Below, piece by piece: positions 35,794 through 45,175 of a stretch of 64,000 nucleotides of DNA (the first letter of the stretch is position 1; the number at the start of each line of letters is the position of its first letter). The DNA comes from Deltaproteobacteria bacterium. GTDB lineage: Bacteria > Myxococcota_A > UBA9160 > PR03. The translations under genes and the position numbers were made by a program. The stretch lies in NCBI GenBank assembly GCA_035063765.1, contig JAPSFT010000011.1, forward strand, positions 1-64,000, given 5' to 3'. Below the pieces are notes generated by a model. The model ran no database searches. It worked only from the letters and a program-made list of their open reading frames with translations, and was not told the origin of the DNA.

Positions 35794-36548
35794 CGCCCGG
35801 CTGGCTCGTGGTCTTCGCGAAGCGCCCCGAGCCCGGGCGGGTGAAGACGCGCCTGTGTCCACCCCTCACGCCCGAGCAGGCGGCGGGCCTCTACGGCTGC
35901 CTGCTCGCGGACGCGCTCGACGAGTCGGCGCGCGCGGCCCGCGCGCTCGGGCTCGCCGCCGTGCTGGCCGCCGATCCGCCGGAGGCCTGCGCGGAGCTCG
36001 CGGCGGCGGCTCCCGCTGGCTTCCGCGTCCTTGCGCAGCGAGGGCCGCACCTGGGCGCGCGCATGCTCCGGGCGGCGCGCGAAGCCGCCGCAGCCGGCGC
36101 GCGCTGCGTGCTGCTGCGCGGGAGCGACAGCCCGGCGCTCGCCGAGCCCGCGCTGCGCGAGGCACTCCGCACGCTCGCCGGGGCCGACGTCGCGCTGTCC
36201 CCGGATCGGGACGGCGGTTACGGCCTCGTCGCGCTCGGCGCGCGTGCCCTCCTGCGCGGCCTCGCGGGCCCCACGCTCTTCGATCCCCCGACGAGCACGC
36301 CGTCGGTGCTGGCCGACACCGTCGAGCAGGCGGCGCGTCTGGGGCTCCGCGTCGCCCGTCTCGCGCCGGGCTTCGACGTCGATCGCTTCGAGGACCTGCG
36401 CCAGCTTGCCGGCGCTCGACATGGAACTGCGTCGCCTCCCTGCCCGCGCACGCTCGCGTGGCTCGGCGCGCAAGGGCTCTGGCCGCACGCCGCCGATGGT
36501 CCCGGAGCGGGCCGCAGCCGGAGGGCAGCCGGGCCGCAGGAGCCGTGA
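35790..36548 (+). CDS. DUF2064/TIGR04282 glycosyltransferase-like protein
   Basis: A 252-residue protein of the DUF2064 group, a nucleotide-diphospho-sugar transferase fold related to CofC. FAKRPEPGRVKTRLCP is the N-terminal motif. LLRGSDSPAL, SPDRDGGYGLVALG and LFDPPTST follow. In other genomes a member is linked to arsenosugar synthesis. Here there is no arsenic gene nearby, so the product is unknown. The C-terminus after residue 215 is low-complexity. GTG start overlaps ygfZ. Confidence 0.87.
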   Translation: MTPGWLVVFAKRPEPGRVKTRLCPPLTPEQAAGLYGCLLADALDESARAARALGLAAVLAADPPEACAELAAAAPAGFRVLAQRGPHLGARMLRAAREAAAAGARCVLLRGSDSPALAEPALREALRTLAGADVALSPDRDGGYGLVALGARALLRGLAGPTLFDPPTSTPSVLADTVEQAARLGLRVARLAPGFDVDRFEDLRQLAGARHGTASPPCPRTLAWLGAQGLWPHAADGPGAGRSRRAAGPQEP

Positions 36549-36584
36549 CGATCCGCTGACGGGATCCGCCCCGGAACGGGGGGT

Positions 36585-36601
36585 TGGGCATGGCCGTTGC
36601 A
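36585..36601 (+). promoter_or_regulatory. Candidate sigma54 promoter, porin upstream
   Basis: TTGGGCATGGCCGTTGCA has GG (36587-36588) and GC (36599-36600) with ten bases between, as at -24/-12 of sigma54 promoters. It is less perfect than the ones at 58506 and 62141 (T for C after GGCA). It lies about 440 bases before the porin start, downstream of the DUF2064 stop. No NtrC-like site is seen in the 36 bases available upstream of it. Confidence 0.45.
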
Positions 36602-37042
36602 CTTTGGCGGGCCCTAGGGTATTGAGCTGCGTGCGCACCCAGAAAAGGGTAAAGTGCGCGCGCGCGGCTCCCGAAAGGAAGCCTCGCATGGTGACCGGGA
36701 TGGCCGGCGCCCGTGTGTCCGGGAAGCGGTTCGGCCGCGAGGGCGGATCGGACCCAGGCAGCGGGCTCCGTCGACTCCGGTGCGGTAGGGAGTGGTGGGC
36801 TGATCAGGGGGGTGAGCCCACCAGTAGGGAAATCGACACACACGTCGCTTCTCCTGCACTTCGATTCCCCCGACATCGAGGACTGCGAACACCTGGTCCC
36901 ATGCTGCAAGGCCCGATTCGCGCAAATGTTGCCTCGATCGGGTTTCGCTCCGCAGGGGGCGTTCGTTAGCTTTCGACGTCGCTCGGGGTTCGGCTCCAGA
37001 CCGCCGTACGCACCAAGCAACGCGACAAGGAGGGGTACGAGA
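36602..37042 (+). other. Long untranslated leader of porin, no gene seen
   Basis: About 440 bases with no convincing ORF. A small ORF reading through 36690-36969 has no ribosome site or family match, and another in the porin frame from 36713 reads as random sequence. A stem GCGCAC with GTGCGC around a CCC/GGG core lies near 36633-36660. A leader of this length may hold a regulatory RNA structure, or a second promoter nearer to the porin. No sequence in it clearly shows either. Confidence 0.4.
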
Positions 37043-38488
37043 ATGCGATCTCGGTTGACGGCCGCTCTCGCGGCCTTCGCCATCGGTGGGCTCGCTACCG
37101 GTCTCGCGCCGTCGCTCGCGATGGCGGAGGACGTGCAGGAACAGCTGCGCCAGATGCAGGATCGCCTCCAGAACATGGAGGACAAGCTGCAGGCGACGAA
37201 CGATCAGCTCGGTGCTGCCAACCAGCGGGTGGAGGAGCAGGCCACGCTGATCGAGGAGTCGGGTCTCGCGGACACGCGCGGCGCCAGCTCCGGCCTCGGC
37301 TGCCTCGTCTGCGACTGGCGGATCGGCGGCTGGGTCGCCGGTAGCTACAACTACAACCTCAACGATCCGAACGACGCGCGGAACGGCGGCCTCGGCGACA
37401 CGAACATGGGCGATGGCTACCTGTTCTACGACCGTCTCCATCCCGACCACAACAGCTTCGCGCTGGACCAGGTGTGGTTCGAGATCGAGAAGGAGATCTC
37501 GGAGGAGAACCGCGCCGGCTTCCGCGCCGACTTCGTGTACGGCAAGACCGCGAAGTGGCTGAACGGCGGCGGTCCCTACAACAGCTCCATCAACGACGAC
37601 TCGGCCCTCTACCTCTACCAGGCCTACGTCCAGTACGCGCCGCCGATCGGGCCCGAGGGCACGGTCGTGAAGTTCGGCAAGTTCGCGACGCTGCTCGGCG
37701 CCGAGGTGCCCGGGACGATCTACAACTACAACATCACCCGCGGTCCGGTCTGGACGATGCTCGAGCCCATCGACCACATCGGCATCCTGGTCGGCGGCCC
37801 GATCGGCGAGAGCGGCTTCGACTGGGCCATCGGCGGGGTGAACGGCTTCACGCAGGACGACCCGGACGTCAACGACCGCAAGTCGGTGACGGGTCACCTC
37901 GGCTGGGCGAACGACCAGTTCGCGGTCGGCGTGAACGGCATCTGGGGCGGCGAGACCCTGGGCTTCGACGGCGACGAGACCGGGACCGTCAACCTGCTCG
38001 CCAAGTGGACCCCGTCCGACCGCTTCGGCATGTACCTGAACGGCGACTTCGGCTGGATGGACGAGCCGCACGGCACGGACTTCGATCCCTACGGGTGGGG
38101 CGTCTCGCTGGCCGGTCGCTACGGCATCACCGAGCGGACGGGCATCGCGCTGCGCGGTGACTTCGTGCAGGACGAGGACGGCTTCCTCCTCTGCAACGGC
38201 CGCCAGGGTGGCATGTACAACAACAGCGACGGCTGCAACTTCACCAACGTCCTCGACGACCAGGACATCGAGCAGGTCTGGAGCGTCACCGGCACCCTCG
38301 ACCACCTGCTGACCGATCAGCTGATGGTGCGGGCCGAGGCGCGCTGGGATCTCGTGGATCTCGACGAGGGTCCGAGCCGGATCTACGGCGAGAACAACGG
38401 GGACCAGCAGGGCTACTGGACAGAGGACGACCAGGTCACGCTCTTCCTGGAGGTCGTCTACAACTTCAACAAGTTCGTCGGCGACTGA
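37043..38488 (+). CDS. Outer-membrane porin with coiled-coil N-terminus
   Basis: A 481-residue outer-membrane beta-barrel protein. A signal peptide covers residues 1-28 (ends SLAMA). A short coiled coil follows (EQLRQMQDRLQNMEDKLQ, about residues 31-75). The rest is an alternating-aromatic barrel with FEIEKEISEENRAGFRADFV, FGKFATLLG and the C-terminal LFLEVVYNFNKF. The pattern is that of BBP2-like porins. It may anchor to peptidoglycan through the coiled coil. The ribosome site AAGGAGGGG is strong. A good terminator follows. The solute is unknown. Its position before glnB-glnA suggests nitrogen control but does not prove it. Confidence 0.9.
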   Translation: MRSRLTAALAAFAIGGLATGLAPSLAMAEDVQEQLRQMQDRLQNMEDKLQATNDQLGAANQRVEEQATLIEESGLADTRGASSGLGCLVCDWRIGGWVAGSYNYNLNDPNDARNGGLGDTNMGDGYLFYDRLHPDHNSFALDQVWFEIEKEISEENRAGFRADFVYGKTAKWLNGGGPYNSSINDDSALYLYQAYVQYAPPIGPEGTVVKFGKFATLLGAEVPGTIYNYNITRGPVWTMLEPIDHIGILVGGPIGESGFDWAIGGVNGFTQDDPDVNDRKSVTGHLGWANDQFAVGVNGIWGGETLGFDGDETGTVNLLAKWTPSDRFGMYLNGDFGWMDEPHGTDFDPYGWGVSLAGRYGITERTGIALRGDFVQDEDGFLLCNGRQGGMYNNSDGCNFTNVLDDQDIEQVWSVTGTLDHLLTDQLMVRAEARWDLVDLDEGPSRIYGENNGDQQGYWTEDDQVTLFLEVVYNFNKFVGD

Positions 38489-38511
38489 TCGCCGCAGGAC
38501 GGGTTGACCGG

Positions 38512-38549
38512 GGGGCGCAGCACCGCGAGGTGCTGCGCCCCTTCTCTTT
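38512..38549 (+). terminator. Intrinsic terminator after porin
   Basis: A 13-bp stem, GGGGCGCAGCACC with GGTGCTGCGCCCC, encloses a GCGA tetraloop (38512-38541) and is followed by TTCTCTTT. It begins 23 bases after the porin stop. The core GCACC-N4-GGTGC also resembles an NtrC enhancer half-pair, 140 bases before the glnB sigma54 promoter, so it may have two roles. Confidence 0.85.
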
Positions 38550-38668
38550 CCGGCCCCGTCCGGCGGCGGCTGCCGAGCGCATGGGCAGCGCTGCACAACT
38601 TCGCGCCAGCCGGATCCCGCCCGGGAAGCGGGCGCGCCCGCCCCGGGCTGCGGCGCCGCGTCTCGCCC

Positions 38669-38685
38669 TTGGCATGCGCCTTGCT
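38669..38685 (+). promoter_or_regulatory. Sigma54 promoter of glnB
   Basis: TTGGCATGCGCCTTGCT matches the sigma54 consensus TGGCACG-N4-TTGCW except for one base (T for C). The GG and GC are separated by ten bases. It lies 167 bases before the glnB ATG. NtrC-activated sigma54 promoters of glnB/glnK-glnA operons are common in Proteobacteria. The rest of the 363-base gap between porin and glnB shows no gene. Confidence 0.75.
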
Positions 38686-38761
38686 CCCCTCCAGCGCGTT
38701 GCCAGGACGCTCCCGGGGGCCGGGGCTCCGCTCCGCCCATGGGCGGGGAGTGGTACCGTGA

Positions 38762-39190
<429 letters not shown>

Positions 39191-39241
39191 GCGAAGACCC
39201 ACCCCCTAGAGCCCGAGCTCGAAAAAGGACCCGATCCGAAC

Positions 39242-40657
39242 ATGACGCCGAAAGAAGTCCTCGCCCTCGCCAAGAAGCACGACGTCGTGATGGTGGACTG
39301 CCGCATCACCGATTCGCCGGGGCTGTGGCAGCACTGCTCGCATCCGATCGCGCAGCTCGAGGAGTCCACCTTCGAAGACGGCTACGGCTTCGACGGCTCC
39401 TCGATCCGCGGCTGGAAGGCGATCAACGAGAGCGACATGCTCATGATCCCCGACCCGGCCAGCGCCTTCATCGACCCGTTCCTGGCCCACCCGACGCTGG
39501 TCCTGATCTGCGACGTGGTCGACCCGATCTCGCGCCAGCCCTACGGGCGCGACCCGCGCCAGCTCGCCCGGCGTGCCGAAGCGCACCTGAAGCAGAGCGG
39601 CGTGGCCGACACCGCCTTCTTCGGTCCGGAGGCCGAGTTCTTCGTCTTCGACGAGGCGCGCTTCGGCACGGGGGCGAACTACGGCTTCTACCAGCTCGAC
39701 TCGCGCGAGGCGGCCTGGAACAGCAACCGCGAGGAGGGCGGCCGGAACCTCGCCTACAAGATCCGCCACAAGGAGGGCTACTTCCCGGTCCCGCCCCACG
39801 ACACGCAGCAGGACCTGCGCACCGAGATGTGCCTCGAGATGGAGAAGATGGGGATCGTCATCGAGACCCAGCATCACGAGGTGGCGACCGCCGGTCAGGC
39901 CGAGATCGACATGAAGTTCGACACCCTGGTCGCGATGGCCGACAAGCTGATGAAGTACAAGTACGTGGTGAAGAACGTCGCGCGCAGGCACGGCCTGACC
40001 GCGACCTTCATGCCGAAGCCGCTCTTCAAGGACAACGGCTCGGGCATGCACGTCCACCAGTCGCTCTGGAAGGGCGGCAAGCCGCTCTTCGCCGGCGACA
40101 AGTACGCGGGGCTCAGCGACATCGCCCTCTACTACATGGGCGGGCTGCTCAAGCACTCACGGGCGCTGGCGGCCTTCACCAACCCGACGACCAACTCGTA
40201 CAAGCGGCTGGTCCCGGGCTACGAGGCGCCGGTGAACCTGGCCTACTCCTCGCGCAACCGGTCGGCGTCGCTGCGCATCCCGACCTACTCGCAGAGCCCG
40301 AAGGCCAAGCGGGTCGAGGTGCGCTACCCGGACCCGGCCTGCAATCCCTACCTGGCGTTCGCGGCGATGCTGATGGCCGGCATCGACGGCGTCCTCAACA
40401 AGATCCACCCGGGCGAGCCGCTCGACAAGAACATCTACGCGCTCTCGCCCGAGGAGGCACGCGGCGTCCCGACGATGCCGGGCAGCCTCGACGAGGCCCT
40501 GCGGGAGCTCGAGAACGATCACGAGTTCCTGCTCCAGGGGGGCGTCTTCAGCAAGGACCTGATCGATTCGTATCTCGAGTACAAGCGCGAGAACGACGTC
40601 GATGCGCTGCGGCTGCGCCCGCACCCGCACGAGTTCGAGCTCTACTTCGACGTCTGA
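39242..40657 (+). CDS. glnA: Glutamine synthetase type I
   Basis: A 471-residue glutamine synthetase that joins ammonia to glutamate with ATP, as a dodecamer. Motifs: [25 protein letters not shown], the ATP-site [20 protein letters not shown] and [18 protein letters not shown]. Tyr399 in DKNIYAL corresponds to the adenylylation site of enteric GlnA (the DKNLY loop). This predicts regulation by GlnE. A bidirectional terminator lies after it. Probably co-transcribed with glnB. Confidence 0.97.
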   Translation: MTPKEVLALAKKHDVVMVDCRITDSPGLWQHCSHPIAQLEESTFEDGYGFDGSSIRGWKAINESDMLMIPDPASAFIDPFLAHPTLVLICDVVDPISRQPYGRDPRQLARRAEAHLKQSGVADTAFFGPEAEFFVFDEARFGTGANYGFYQLDSREAAWNSNREEGGRNLAYKIRHKEGYFPVPPHDTQQDLRTEMCLEMEKMGIVIETQHHEVATAGQAEIDMKFDTLVAMADKLMKYKYVVKNVARRHGLTATFMPKPLFKDNGSGMHVHQSLWKGGKPLFAGDKYAGLSDIALYYMGGLLKHSRALAAFTNPTTNSYKRLVPGYEAPVNLAYSSRNRSASLRIPTYSQSPKAKRVEVRYPDPACNPYLAFAAMLMAGIDGVLNKIHPGEPLDKNIYALSPEEARGVPTMPGSLDEALRELENDHEFLLQGGVFSKDLIDSYLEYKRENDVDALRLRPHPHEFELYFDV

Positions 40658-40677
40658 TCGGAGGCGACAGGGATCCC

Positions 40678-40712
40678 GGGGGCTCCGCGGGCCAGCGGCC
40701 GGCGGGGCCCCC
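40678..40712. terminator. Bidirectional terminator between glnA and dapB
   Basis: An 11-bp stem, GGGGGCTCCGC with GCGGGGCCCCC (one G-U pair), encloses a 13-base loop. It lies between the convergent glnA (ends 40657) and dapB (ends 40727). T-runs are weak (TTC), which is common in GC-rich genomes. Confidence 0.7.
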
Positions 40713-40726
40713 TTCGCATCCGCGGG

Positions 40727-41542
40727 TCAGCCGCGCGCGCCGAGCGCCAGCACGTCGTCCATGTCGTAGAGGCCAGGCGCCCGGCCGCGTGCCCAGCGCG
40801 CCGCGCGCAGCGCGCCGGCGGCGAAGTGGTCGCGGGTGGCGGCGCGGTGGGTCAGCTCGAGGCGCTCGCCGCGGCCCACGAGCAGGAGCGTGTGCTCGCC
40901 CGCGTTGTCGCCGCCGCGCAGCGCCTGCACCCCGATCGCGCCCGGCGCTCGCGCGCCCGTCTCGCCCGCCCGCGTCTCGACCAGCACCGCCGCGAGCTCC
41001 TGGCCCCGCGCCGACGCCACCGCAGCCGCGAGGCGCAGCGCCGTGCCGCTCGGGGCGTCGCGCTTGGCCGCGTGGTGGAGCTCCACGATCTCGGCGTCGA
41101 AGCCGGGCCCGAGCAGGCGCGCCGCCTCGCCCGCGAGGTGGGCGAGCACGTTCACCGCGACCGAGAAGTTCGGCGCGAGCACGAGCGGCAGGTGCCTTGC
41201 GAGCGCGGCGAGCTCCGCCTGCTCCGCCGCCGTGAAGCCGGTGGTGCCGCAGACGTAGGCGAGGCCGCGCCCGGCGGCGGCGCGCAGGGCCCCGAGCGTG
41301 GCGGCCGGCACCGAGAAGTCGATCACCGCGTCCGCACCTGCGAAGGCCGCCTGCGGGTCGGCCGTGACGGCGACGCCCGGGGCCAGCTCGCGCCCGAGCC
41401 CGGGATGGCCCGCCCCCTCGAGCGCGCCGGCGAGCTCGGCGTCACCGGCCCCGGCAAGTGCCGAGCGAACGCATTCGCCCATCCGCCCGAGCGCACCGAC
41501 GCACGCCACCCGCAGCGCCGCGTGCGAAGGCCGCTGGCTCAT
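40727..41542 (-). CDS. dapB: 4-hydroxy-tetrahydrodipicolinate reductase
   Basis: A 271-residue enzyme of lysine and diaminopimelate synthesis, reducing hydroxy-tetrahydrodipicolinate with NAD(P)H. It has the N-terminal nucleotide loop VACVGALGRMGECV, then VIDFSVPAAT, VCGTTGF, APNFSVAVNV, EIVELHHAAKRDAPSGTAL (catalytic His/Lys) and GEHTLLLVG. Length is normal. It is the last of the minus-strand set dapF, dapA, dapB. Confidence 0.95.
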   Translation of the reverse strand: MSQRPSHAALRVACVGALGRMGECVRSALAGAGDAELAGALEGAGHPGLGRELAPGVAVTADPQAAFAGADAVIDFSVPAATLGALRAAAGRGLAYVCGTTGFTAAEQAELAALARHLPLVLAPNFSVAVNVLAHLAGEAARLLGPGFDAEIVELHHAAKRDAPSGTALRLAAAVASARGQELAAVLVETRAGETGARAPGAIGVQALRGGDNAGEHTLLLVGRGERLELTHRAATRDHFAAGALRAARWARGRAPGLYDMDDVLALGARG

Positions 41543-41573
41543 CGCCGCGAAGCCCTCCGGTTCTGGGCGTGGC

Positions 41574-42446
41574 TCAAAGGAGGCCGAGCTCCTTCAGCAC
41601 CGCCTCGAGCCGGCACCGGTTCGCCTCGGACAGACGGGTCAGGGGCAGGCGCAGCTCCTCGGTGGTCCCGCTGCGCAGGGCCACGGCCGCCTTCACCGGG
41701 ATCGGGTTCGTCTCGCAGAAGAGCACGTCGAAGAGGGGCAGCAGGCGGAAGTGCAGGGCGCGCGCACGGGCGAGATCGCCGGCGCGGAAGGCGCGCACCA
41801 TGTCGACGATCTCGCCCGGTGCCACGTTGGAGGCGGTCGAGATCACGCCCTTGCCGCCGAGCGCCAGGAGCGGGAGGGTCGCCCAGTCGTCCCCCGAGAG
41901 GACCGAGAAGGAGGCGGGCACGGCCGCGAGCACGTGGGCGATCTGGTTCAGGTCCCCGCACGACTCCTTCACGGCCACGATCTGGTCGAGCTCGGCGAGG
42001 CGGGCGATCGTCGCGGGCAGCAGGTTCGAGGCGGTCCGCCCGGGCACGTTGTAGGCGACCAGCGGGAAGGCGGTCTGGCGCGCGATCTCGGCGTAGTGCG
42101 CGACGATCCCGTCCTGGGTCGGCCGGTTGTAGTAGGGCGAGATCAGGAGCGCGCCGTCGGCGCCGGCCTCCTTGGCGTGGCGCGTGAGCTCGATGGCCTC
42201 CCGGGTGCTGTTCGAGCCCGTCCCCGCCAGCACCTGCACGCGGCCGCGCGATGCCGCTACCGCGACCTCGACGACCCGCCGGTGCTCGGCGTGCGAGAGG
42301 GTGGCGGCCTCGCCGGTGGACCCGCAGGGGACGACGCCGTCGACGCCGGCCGCGATCTGCTGCTCGATCGCGTCCTGGAGCGCGCGCTCGTCGAGCGCGC
42401 CGTCGCGGAACGGGGTGACCAGCGCGGTGAGGACGCCCTCGAACAC
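41574..42446 (-). CDS. dapA: 4-hydroxy-tetrahydrodipicolinate synthase
   Basis: A 290-residue TIM-barrel aldolase that condenses pyruvate with aspartate semialdehyde. The conserved TGEAATLSHAEH, GTGSNSTREAIELT and YYNRPTQDG blocks are present. Schiff-base Lys lies in AVKESCGDLNQ and catalytic Tyr in VAYNVPGRT. Starts at GTG one base after the dapF stop, so co-translated. It is followed by dapB 31 bases later. Confidence 0.96.
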   Translation of the reverse strand: MFEGVLTALVTPFRDGALDERALQDAIEQQIAAGVDGVVPCGSTGEAATLSHAEHRRVVEVAVAASRGRVQVLAGTGSNSTREAIELTRHAKEAGADGALLISPYYNRPTQDGIVAHYAEIARQTAFPLVAYNVPGRTASNLLPATIARLAELDQIVAVKESCGDLNQIAHVLAAVPASFSVLSGDDWATLPLLALGGKGVISTASNVAPGEIVDMVRAFRAGDLARARALHFRLLPLFDVLFCETNPIPVKAAVALRSGTTEELRLPLTRLSEANRCRLEAVLKELGLL

Positions 42447-42447
42447 C

Positions 42448-43305
42448 CTAGCCTCCTTCCCCGAGCGGGATGCGGCCGCGGAACACCTCGACCGCGGGGC
42501 CGGTCATGATCACGGAGGCGCGGTCGGCGGCCCAGGCGATGCGCAGGGTCCCGCCCCGCAGCTCGACGTCGAGCTCGCGCTCGGTCCGCCCGCGCAGGAT
42601 CGCGGTCACGGCGGCCGCGCAGGCGCCGCTGCCGCAGGCGAGCGTCTCCCCGGTCCCGCGCTCCCAGGTGCGCTGGCGCAGGTGGCGGCGCGTCACGATC
42701 TCGATGAACTCGACGTTGACGCGGCTCGGGAAGGCCGGATGGTGCTCGATGCGCGGGCCGAGCTGCCCGACGGGCGCCGCGCCGACGTCGGCGACCTCGA
42801 TCACGCAGTGGGGGTTGCCCATCGAGACCGACGAGACGGTGAGCGCCTCGCCGTCCACCACGAGCGGGACGTCGAGCACCGGGCCCTCGCGACCCGCCCC
42901 GAGCGTCGTCGGGATCTTCTCGGGGGCCAGGACCGGCGCCCCCATGTCCACGGTGACCCGGCCCGGGCCGGCGCTGCGCGGGCGCACGATGCCCGCGAGC
43001 GTCTCGATCGCCAGCTCGTCGCGCTGCGCGTGGCCGTGGCCGCGCAGCCAGACGTAGAAGGCGCGGATCCCGTTCGCGCACATCTCCGCCCGCGAGCCGT
43101 CGGGGTTGTAGATGTCCATCCGGAAGTCCGCGGCGGACGACGGCCGCGCCACCAGGAGCTGGTCGCCGCCGACGCCGAAGCGCCGGTCGAGGAGCCGGCG
43201 CGCCAGCGGCTCGAGCGCCGGGAGCTCCTCGCCGAGGCCGTCGAGCACGACGAAGTCGTTGCCGGCGCCGTGCATCTTCGTGAAGGCGAGCTCGCGGGAG
43301 GTCAT
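42448..43305 (-). CDS. dapF: Diaminopimelate epimerase
   Basis: A 285-residue PLP-independent epimerase that converts LL- to meso-diaminopimelate. MHGAGNDFVVLDG at the start, catalytic Cys in AEMCANGIRA (about residue 74) and second Cys in LACGSGACAAAV (about 220). SMGNPHCVIEV sits between. ATG at 43303-43305 matches the family's MTSRELAFTKMHGAGN start. The start overlaps the upstream lipoprotein stop by 4 bases. Neighbours argH and lptM show the usual proteobacterial order. Confidence 0.96.
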   Translation of the reverse strand: MTSRELAFTKMHGAGNDFVVLDGLGEELPALEPLARRLLDRRFGVGGDQLLVARPSSAADFRMDIYNPDGSRAEMCANGIRAFYVWLRGHGHAQRDELAIETLAGIVRPRSAGPGRVTVDMGAPVLAPEKIPTTLGAGREGPVLDVPLVVDGEALTVSSVSMGNPHCVIEVADVGAAPVGQLGPRIEHHPAFPSRVNVEFIEIVTRRHLRQRTWERGTGETLACGSGACAAAVTAILRGRTERELDVELRGGTLRIAWAADRASVIMTGPAVEVFRGRIPLGEGG

Positions 43306-43517
43306 GGCGCCTCGACATCCGGATCGGGCAGGACCGGGTCGTCGGGATCCGCCGGATCCGTGCTCGGCGGGGGCGGCGGAGGGGGCTGGCTGCCGTCGCT
43401 CCGAGCCGCCGCCGTCTCGTGGACCCGCCTCGGCGGACCGTACCGCCCGCAGGCGGATCCGGCGAGCGCCCCGGCCAGCAGCGCGGCCCCGAGCAGAACG
43501 GTCCCGAGTCGGCTCAT
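43302..43517 (-). CDS. LptM-like small lipoprotein
   Basis: A 71-residue lipoprotein. A lipobox LAGSAC (Cys at residue 23) is followed by GRYGPPRR, like the CGxxGPL start of LptM, the helper of LptD disulfide maturation. The rest is low-complexity, rich in Pro and Asp (PPPPPPPSTDPADPDDP). Position between argH and dapF matches yifL/lptM in other Proteobacteria. ATG at 43515-43517 overlaps the argH stop as ATGA. Confidence 0.8.
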   Translation of the reverse strand: MSRLGTVLLGAALLAGALAGSACGRYGPPRRVHETAAARSDGSQPPPPPPPSTDPADPDDPVLPDPDVEAP

Positions 43518-44938
43518 CCCTCGCGCTCCTTCTCGGCGTCGAGCGCGCGCGCCTCGGCCGAAAGCTCGTCCCCGGCGGCTGCGAGCGCCCCGAGCACCCG
43601 CCCCCGCGCCGTCGCCCCGGGCAGGTCGCGGCGCTCGAGCGCCGCCTCGAGCGAGAGCAGCTCGCCCGCCCCGCTCGGGAAGGCCGCGTGGAAGCCACGC
43701 AGCTCCTCGCGCGAGAGCGCGCGCAGGTCGGCGCCCGTCCCGACGCAGTGCGCGACGATCCGCCCGACCGCCTCGTGCGCCTCGCGGAAGGGCACGCCCT
43801 CGCGCACCAGCGCCTCGGCGAGGTCGGTGGCGAGCAGCAGCGGGTCTTCGGCGGCCGCGCGCATGCGCTCGACGCGCACGCCGAGCGTGTCGAGCGCGCC
43901 CGCCAGCACCGCGAGAGAGTCGCGCAGGGTCGTGGCCGCGTCGAAGACCGGCTCCTTGTCCTCCTGCAGGTCGCGGTTGTAGGTGAGGGGCAATCCCTTC
44001 ACGACGGTGAGCAGCGCGACGAGGTCGCCGATCACGCGCCCGGCCTTGCCCCGCACGAGCTCGGGCACGTCCGGGTTCTTCTTCTGGGGCATCAGGCTCG
44101 AGCCGGTCGAGTAGGCGTCCGTCAGCTCGACGAAGCCGAACTCGCTCGACGACCAGAGCACCAGCTCCTCGGCGAGCCGCGAGAGGTGCACCATCGCGAT
44201 CGCGCAGGCGGCCAGGAACTCGAGCGCGCCGTCGCGCGAGCCGACCGCGTCCATGCTGTTGCGGGACGGGCCCTCGAAGCCGAGCGCGCGGGCGGTGCCG
44301 GCGCGGTCGATCGCGAGCGTGGCGCCGGCGATCGCGCCGGAGCCGAGCGGGGAGAGCCCGAGGCGCCCGCGCAGGTCCCGGAAGCGCCCGGCGTCGCGGC
44401 CCAGCATCTCGACGAAGGCCAGCCAGTGGTGGGCGAGCCGGACCGGCTGGGCGCGCTGGAGGTGCGTGTAGCCGGGCAGGATCGTGTCGACGTGCTCGCG
44501 GGCACGGCGCACGAGGACCCGGCGCAGCTCGAGAATGCCCTGGCGCGCCGCGCGGACCGCGTCGCGCAGGTAGAGCGCCAGGTCGGTCGCAACCTGGTCG
44601 TTGCGGCTGCGGCCGGTGTGGAGGCGTCCGGCCACCGGCCCGATCCGCTCGCGCAGGCGCGCCTCGATGTTCATGTGGATGTCTTCGAGGCGGGGGTCGA
44701 GAGGGAGGGTGCCCGCCTCGAGCTCGCTCGCGATCGCCTCGAGCCCGGCCACCAGCGCGTCGGCGTCCGCAGCGGGGATCACGCCGGTACGCCCGAGCAT
44801 GCGCGCGTGGGCGATCGAGCCGCGGATGTCGTGGCGCGCCAGGGCCCGGTCGAAGTGGACCGAGGCCGTGAAGCGCTCGACCGCCGGATCGGTGTCCTGG
44901 CCGAAGCGCCCTCCCCACGGCTTGTCGCGGCCTGCCAT
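43514..44938 (-). CDS. argH: Argininosuccinate lyase
   Basis: A 474-residue enzyme that splits argininosuccinate into arginine and fumarate, last step of arginine synthesis. Motifs: WGGRFGQDTDPAVERFTASV at the start, TGRSRNDQVATD, catalytic GSSLMPQKKNPD and the GPSRNSMDAVGSRDG block. Length is standard. The lipoprotein, dapF, dapA, dapB run continues on the same strand, a mixed amino-acid operon. Confidence 0.97.
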   Translation of the reverse strand: MAGRDKPWGGRFGQDTDPAVERFTASVHFDRALARHDIRGSIAHARMLGRTGVIPAADADALVAGLEAIASELEAGTLPLDPRLEDIHMNIEARLRERIGPVAGRLHTGRSRNDQVATDLALYLRDAVRAARQGILELRRVLVRRAREHVDTILPGYTHLQRAQPVRLAHHWLAFVEMLGRDAGRFRDLRGRLGLSPLGSGAIAGATLAIDRAGTARALGFEGPSRNSMDAVGSRDGALEFLAACAIAMVHLSRLAEELVLWSSSEFGFVELTDAYSTGSSLMPQKKNPDVPELVRGKAGRVIGDLVALLTVVKGLPLTYNRDLQEDKEPVFDAATTLRDSLAVLAGALDTLGVRVERMRAAAEDPLLLATDLAEALVREGVPFREAHEAVGRIVAHCVGTGADLRALSREELRGFHAAFPSGAGELLSLEAALERRDLPGATARGRVLGALAAAGDELSAEARALDAEKEREG

Positions 44939-45017
44939 GGGCGGAATCTCGGAAAGCCCCTAGCCTTCTGCAAGCCTGGGTGCCGCCGCCGAGCCCCTCC
45001 TGCGGCGCACCGTTCGA

Positions 45018-45066
45018 TCATCGGGCCGGCGATCGCGGGCCGGCGATCGCGGGCCGGTCATCGGGC
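45018..45066. repeat. Short tandem repeat, argH/PBP1b gap
   Basis: GATCGCGGGCCGGC is repeated about twice in tandem and flanked by CATCGGGC on both sides. It lies in the 237-base gap between the divergent argH and PBP1b genes. No open frame or terminator is evident. It may be a slippage-prone promoter region. Confidence 0.55.
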
Positions 45067-45175
45067 TGGCCACGAGCTGGCCGGCGAGGCGGTTTCCACG
45101 GGTCGCCGCTCCCCCCGGCGCGGCTGGCGGCGCCGAATCGACGGCCGCGCGGACCGTCTCCAAGGGACCTCTGCC

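Noticed and set aside
36713-37042. N-terminal extension of the porin frame
   Set aside because: It would hide the signal peptide. The start with the strong ribosome site AAGGAGGGG at 37043 is clearly better.
45018-45066. CRISPR array
   Set aside because: Only about two very short repeats with no spacers.
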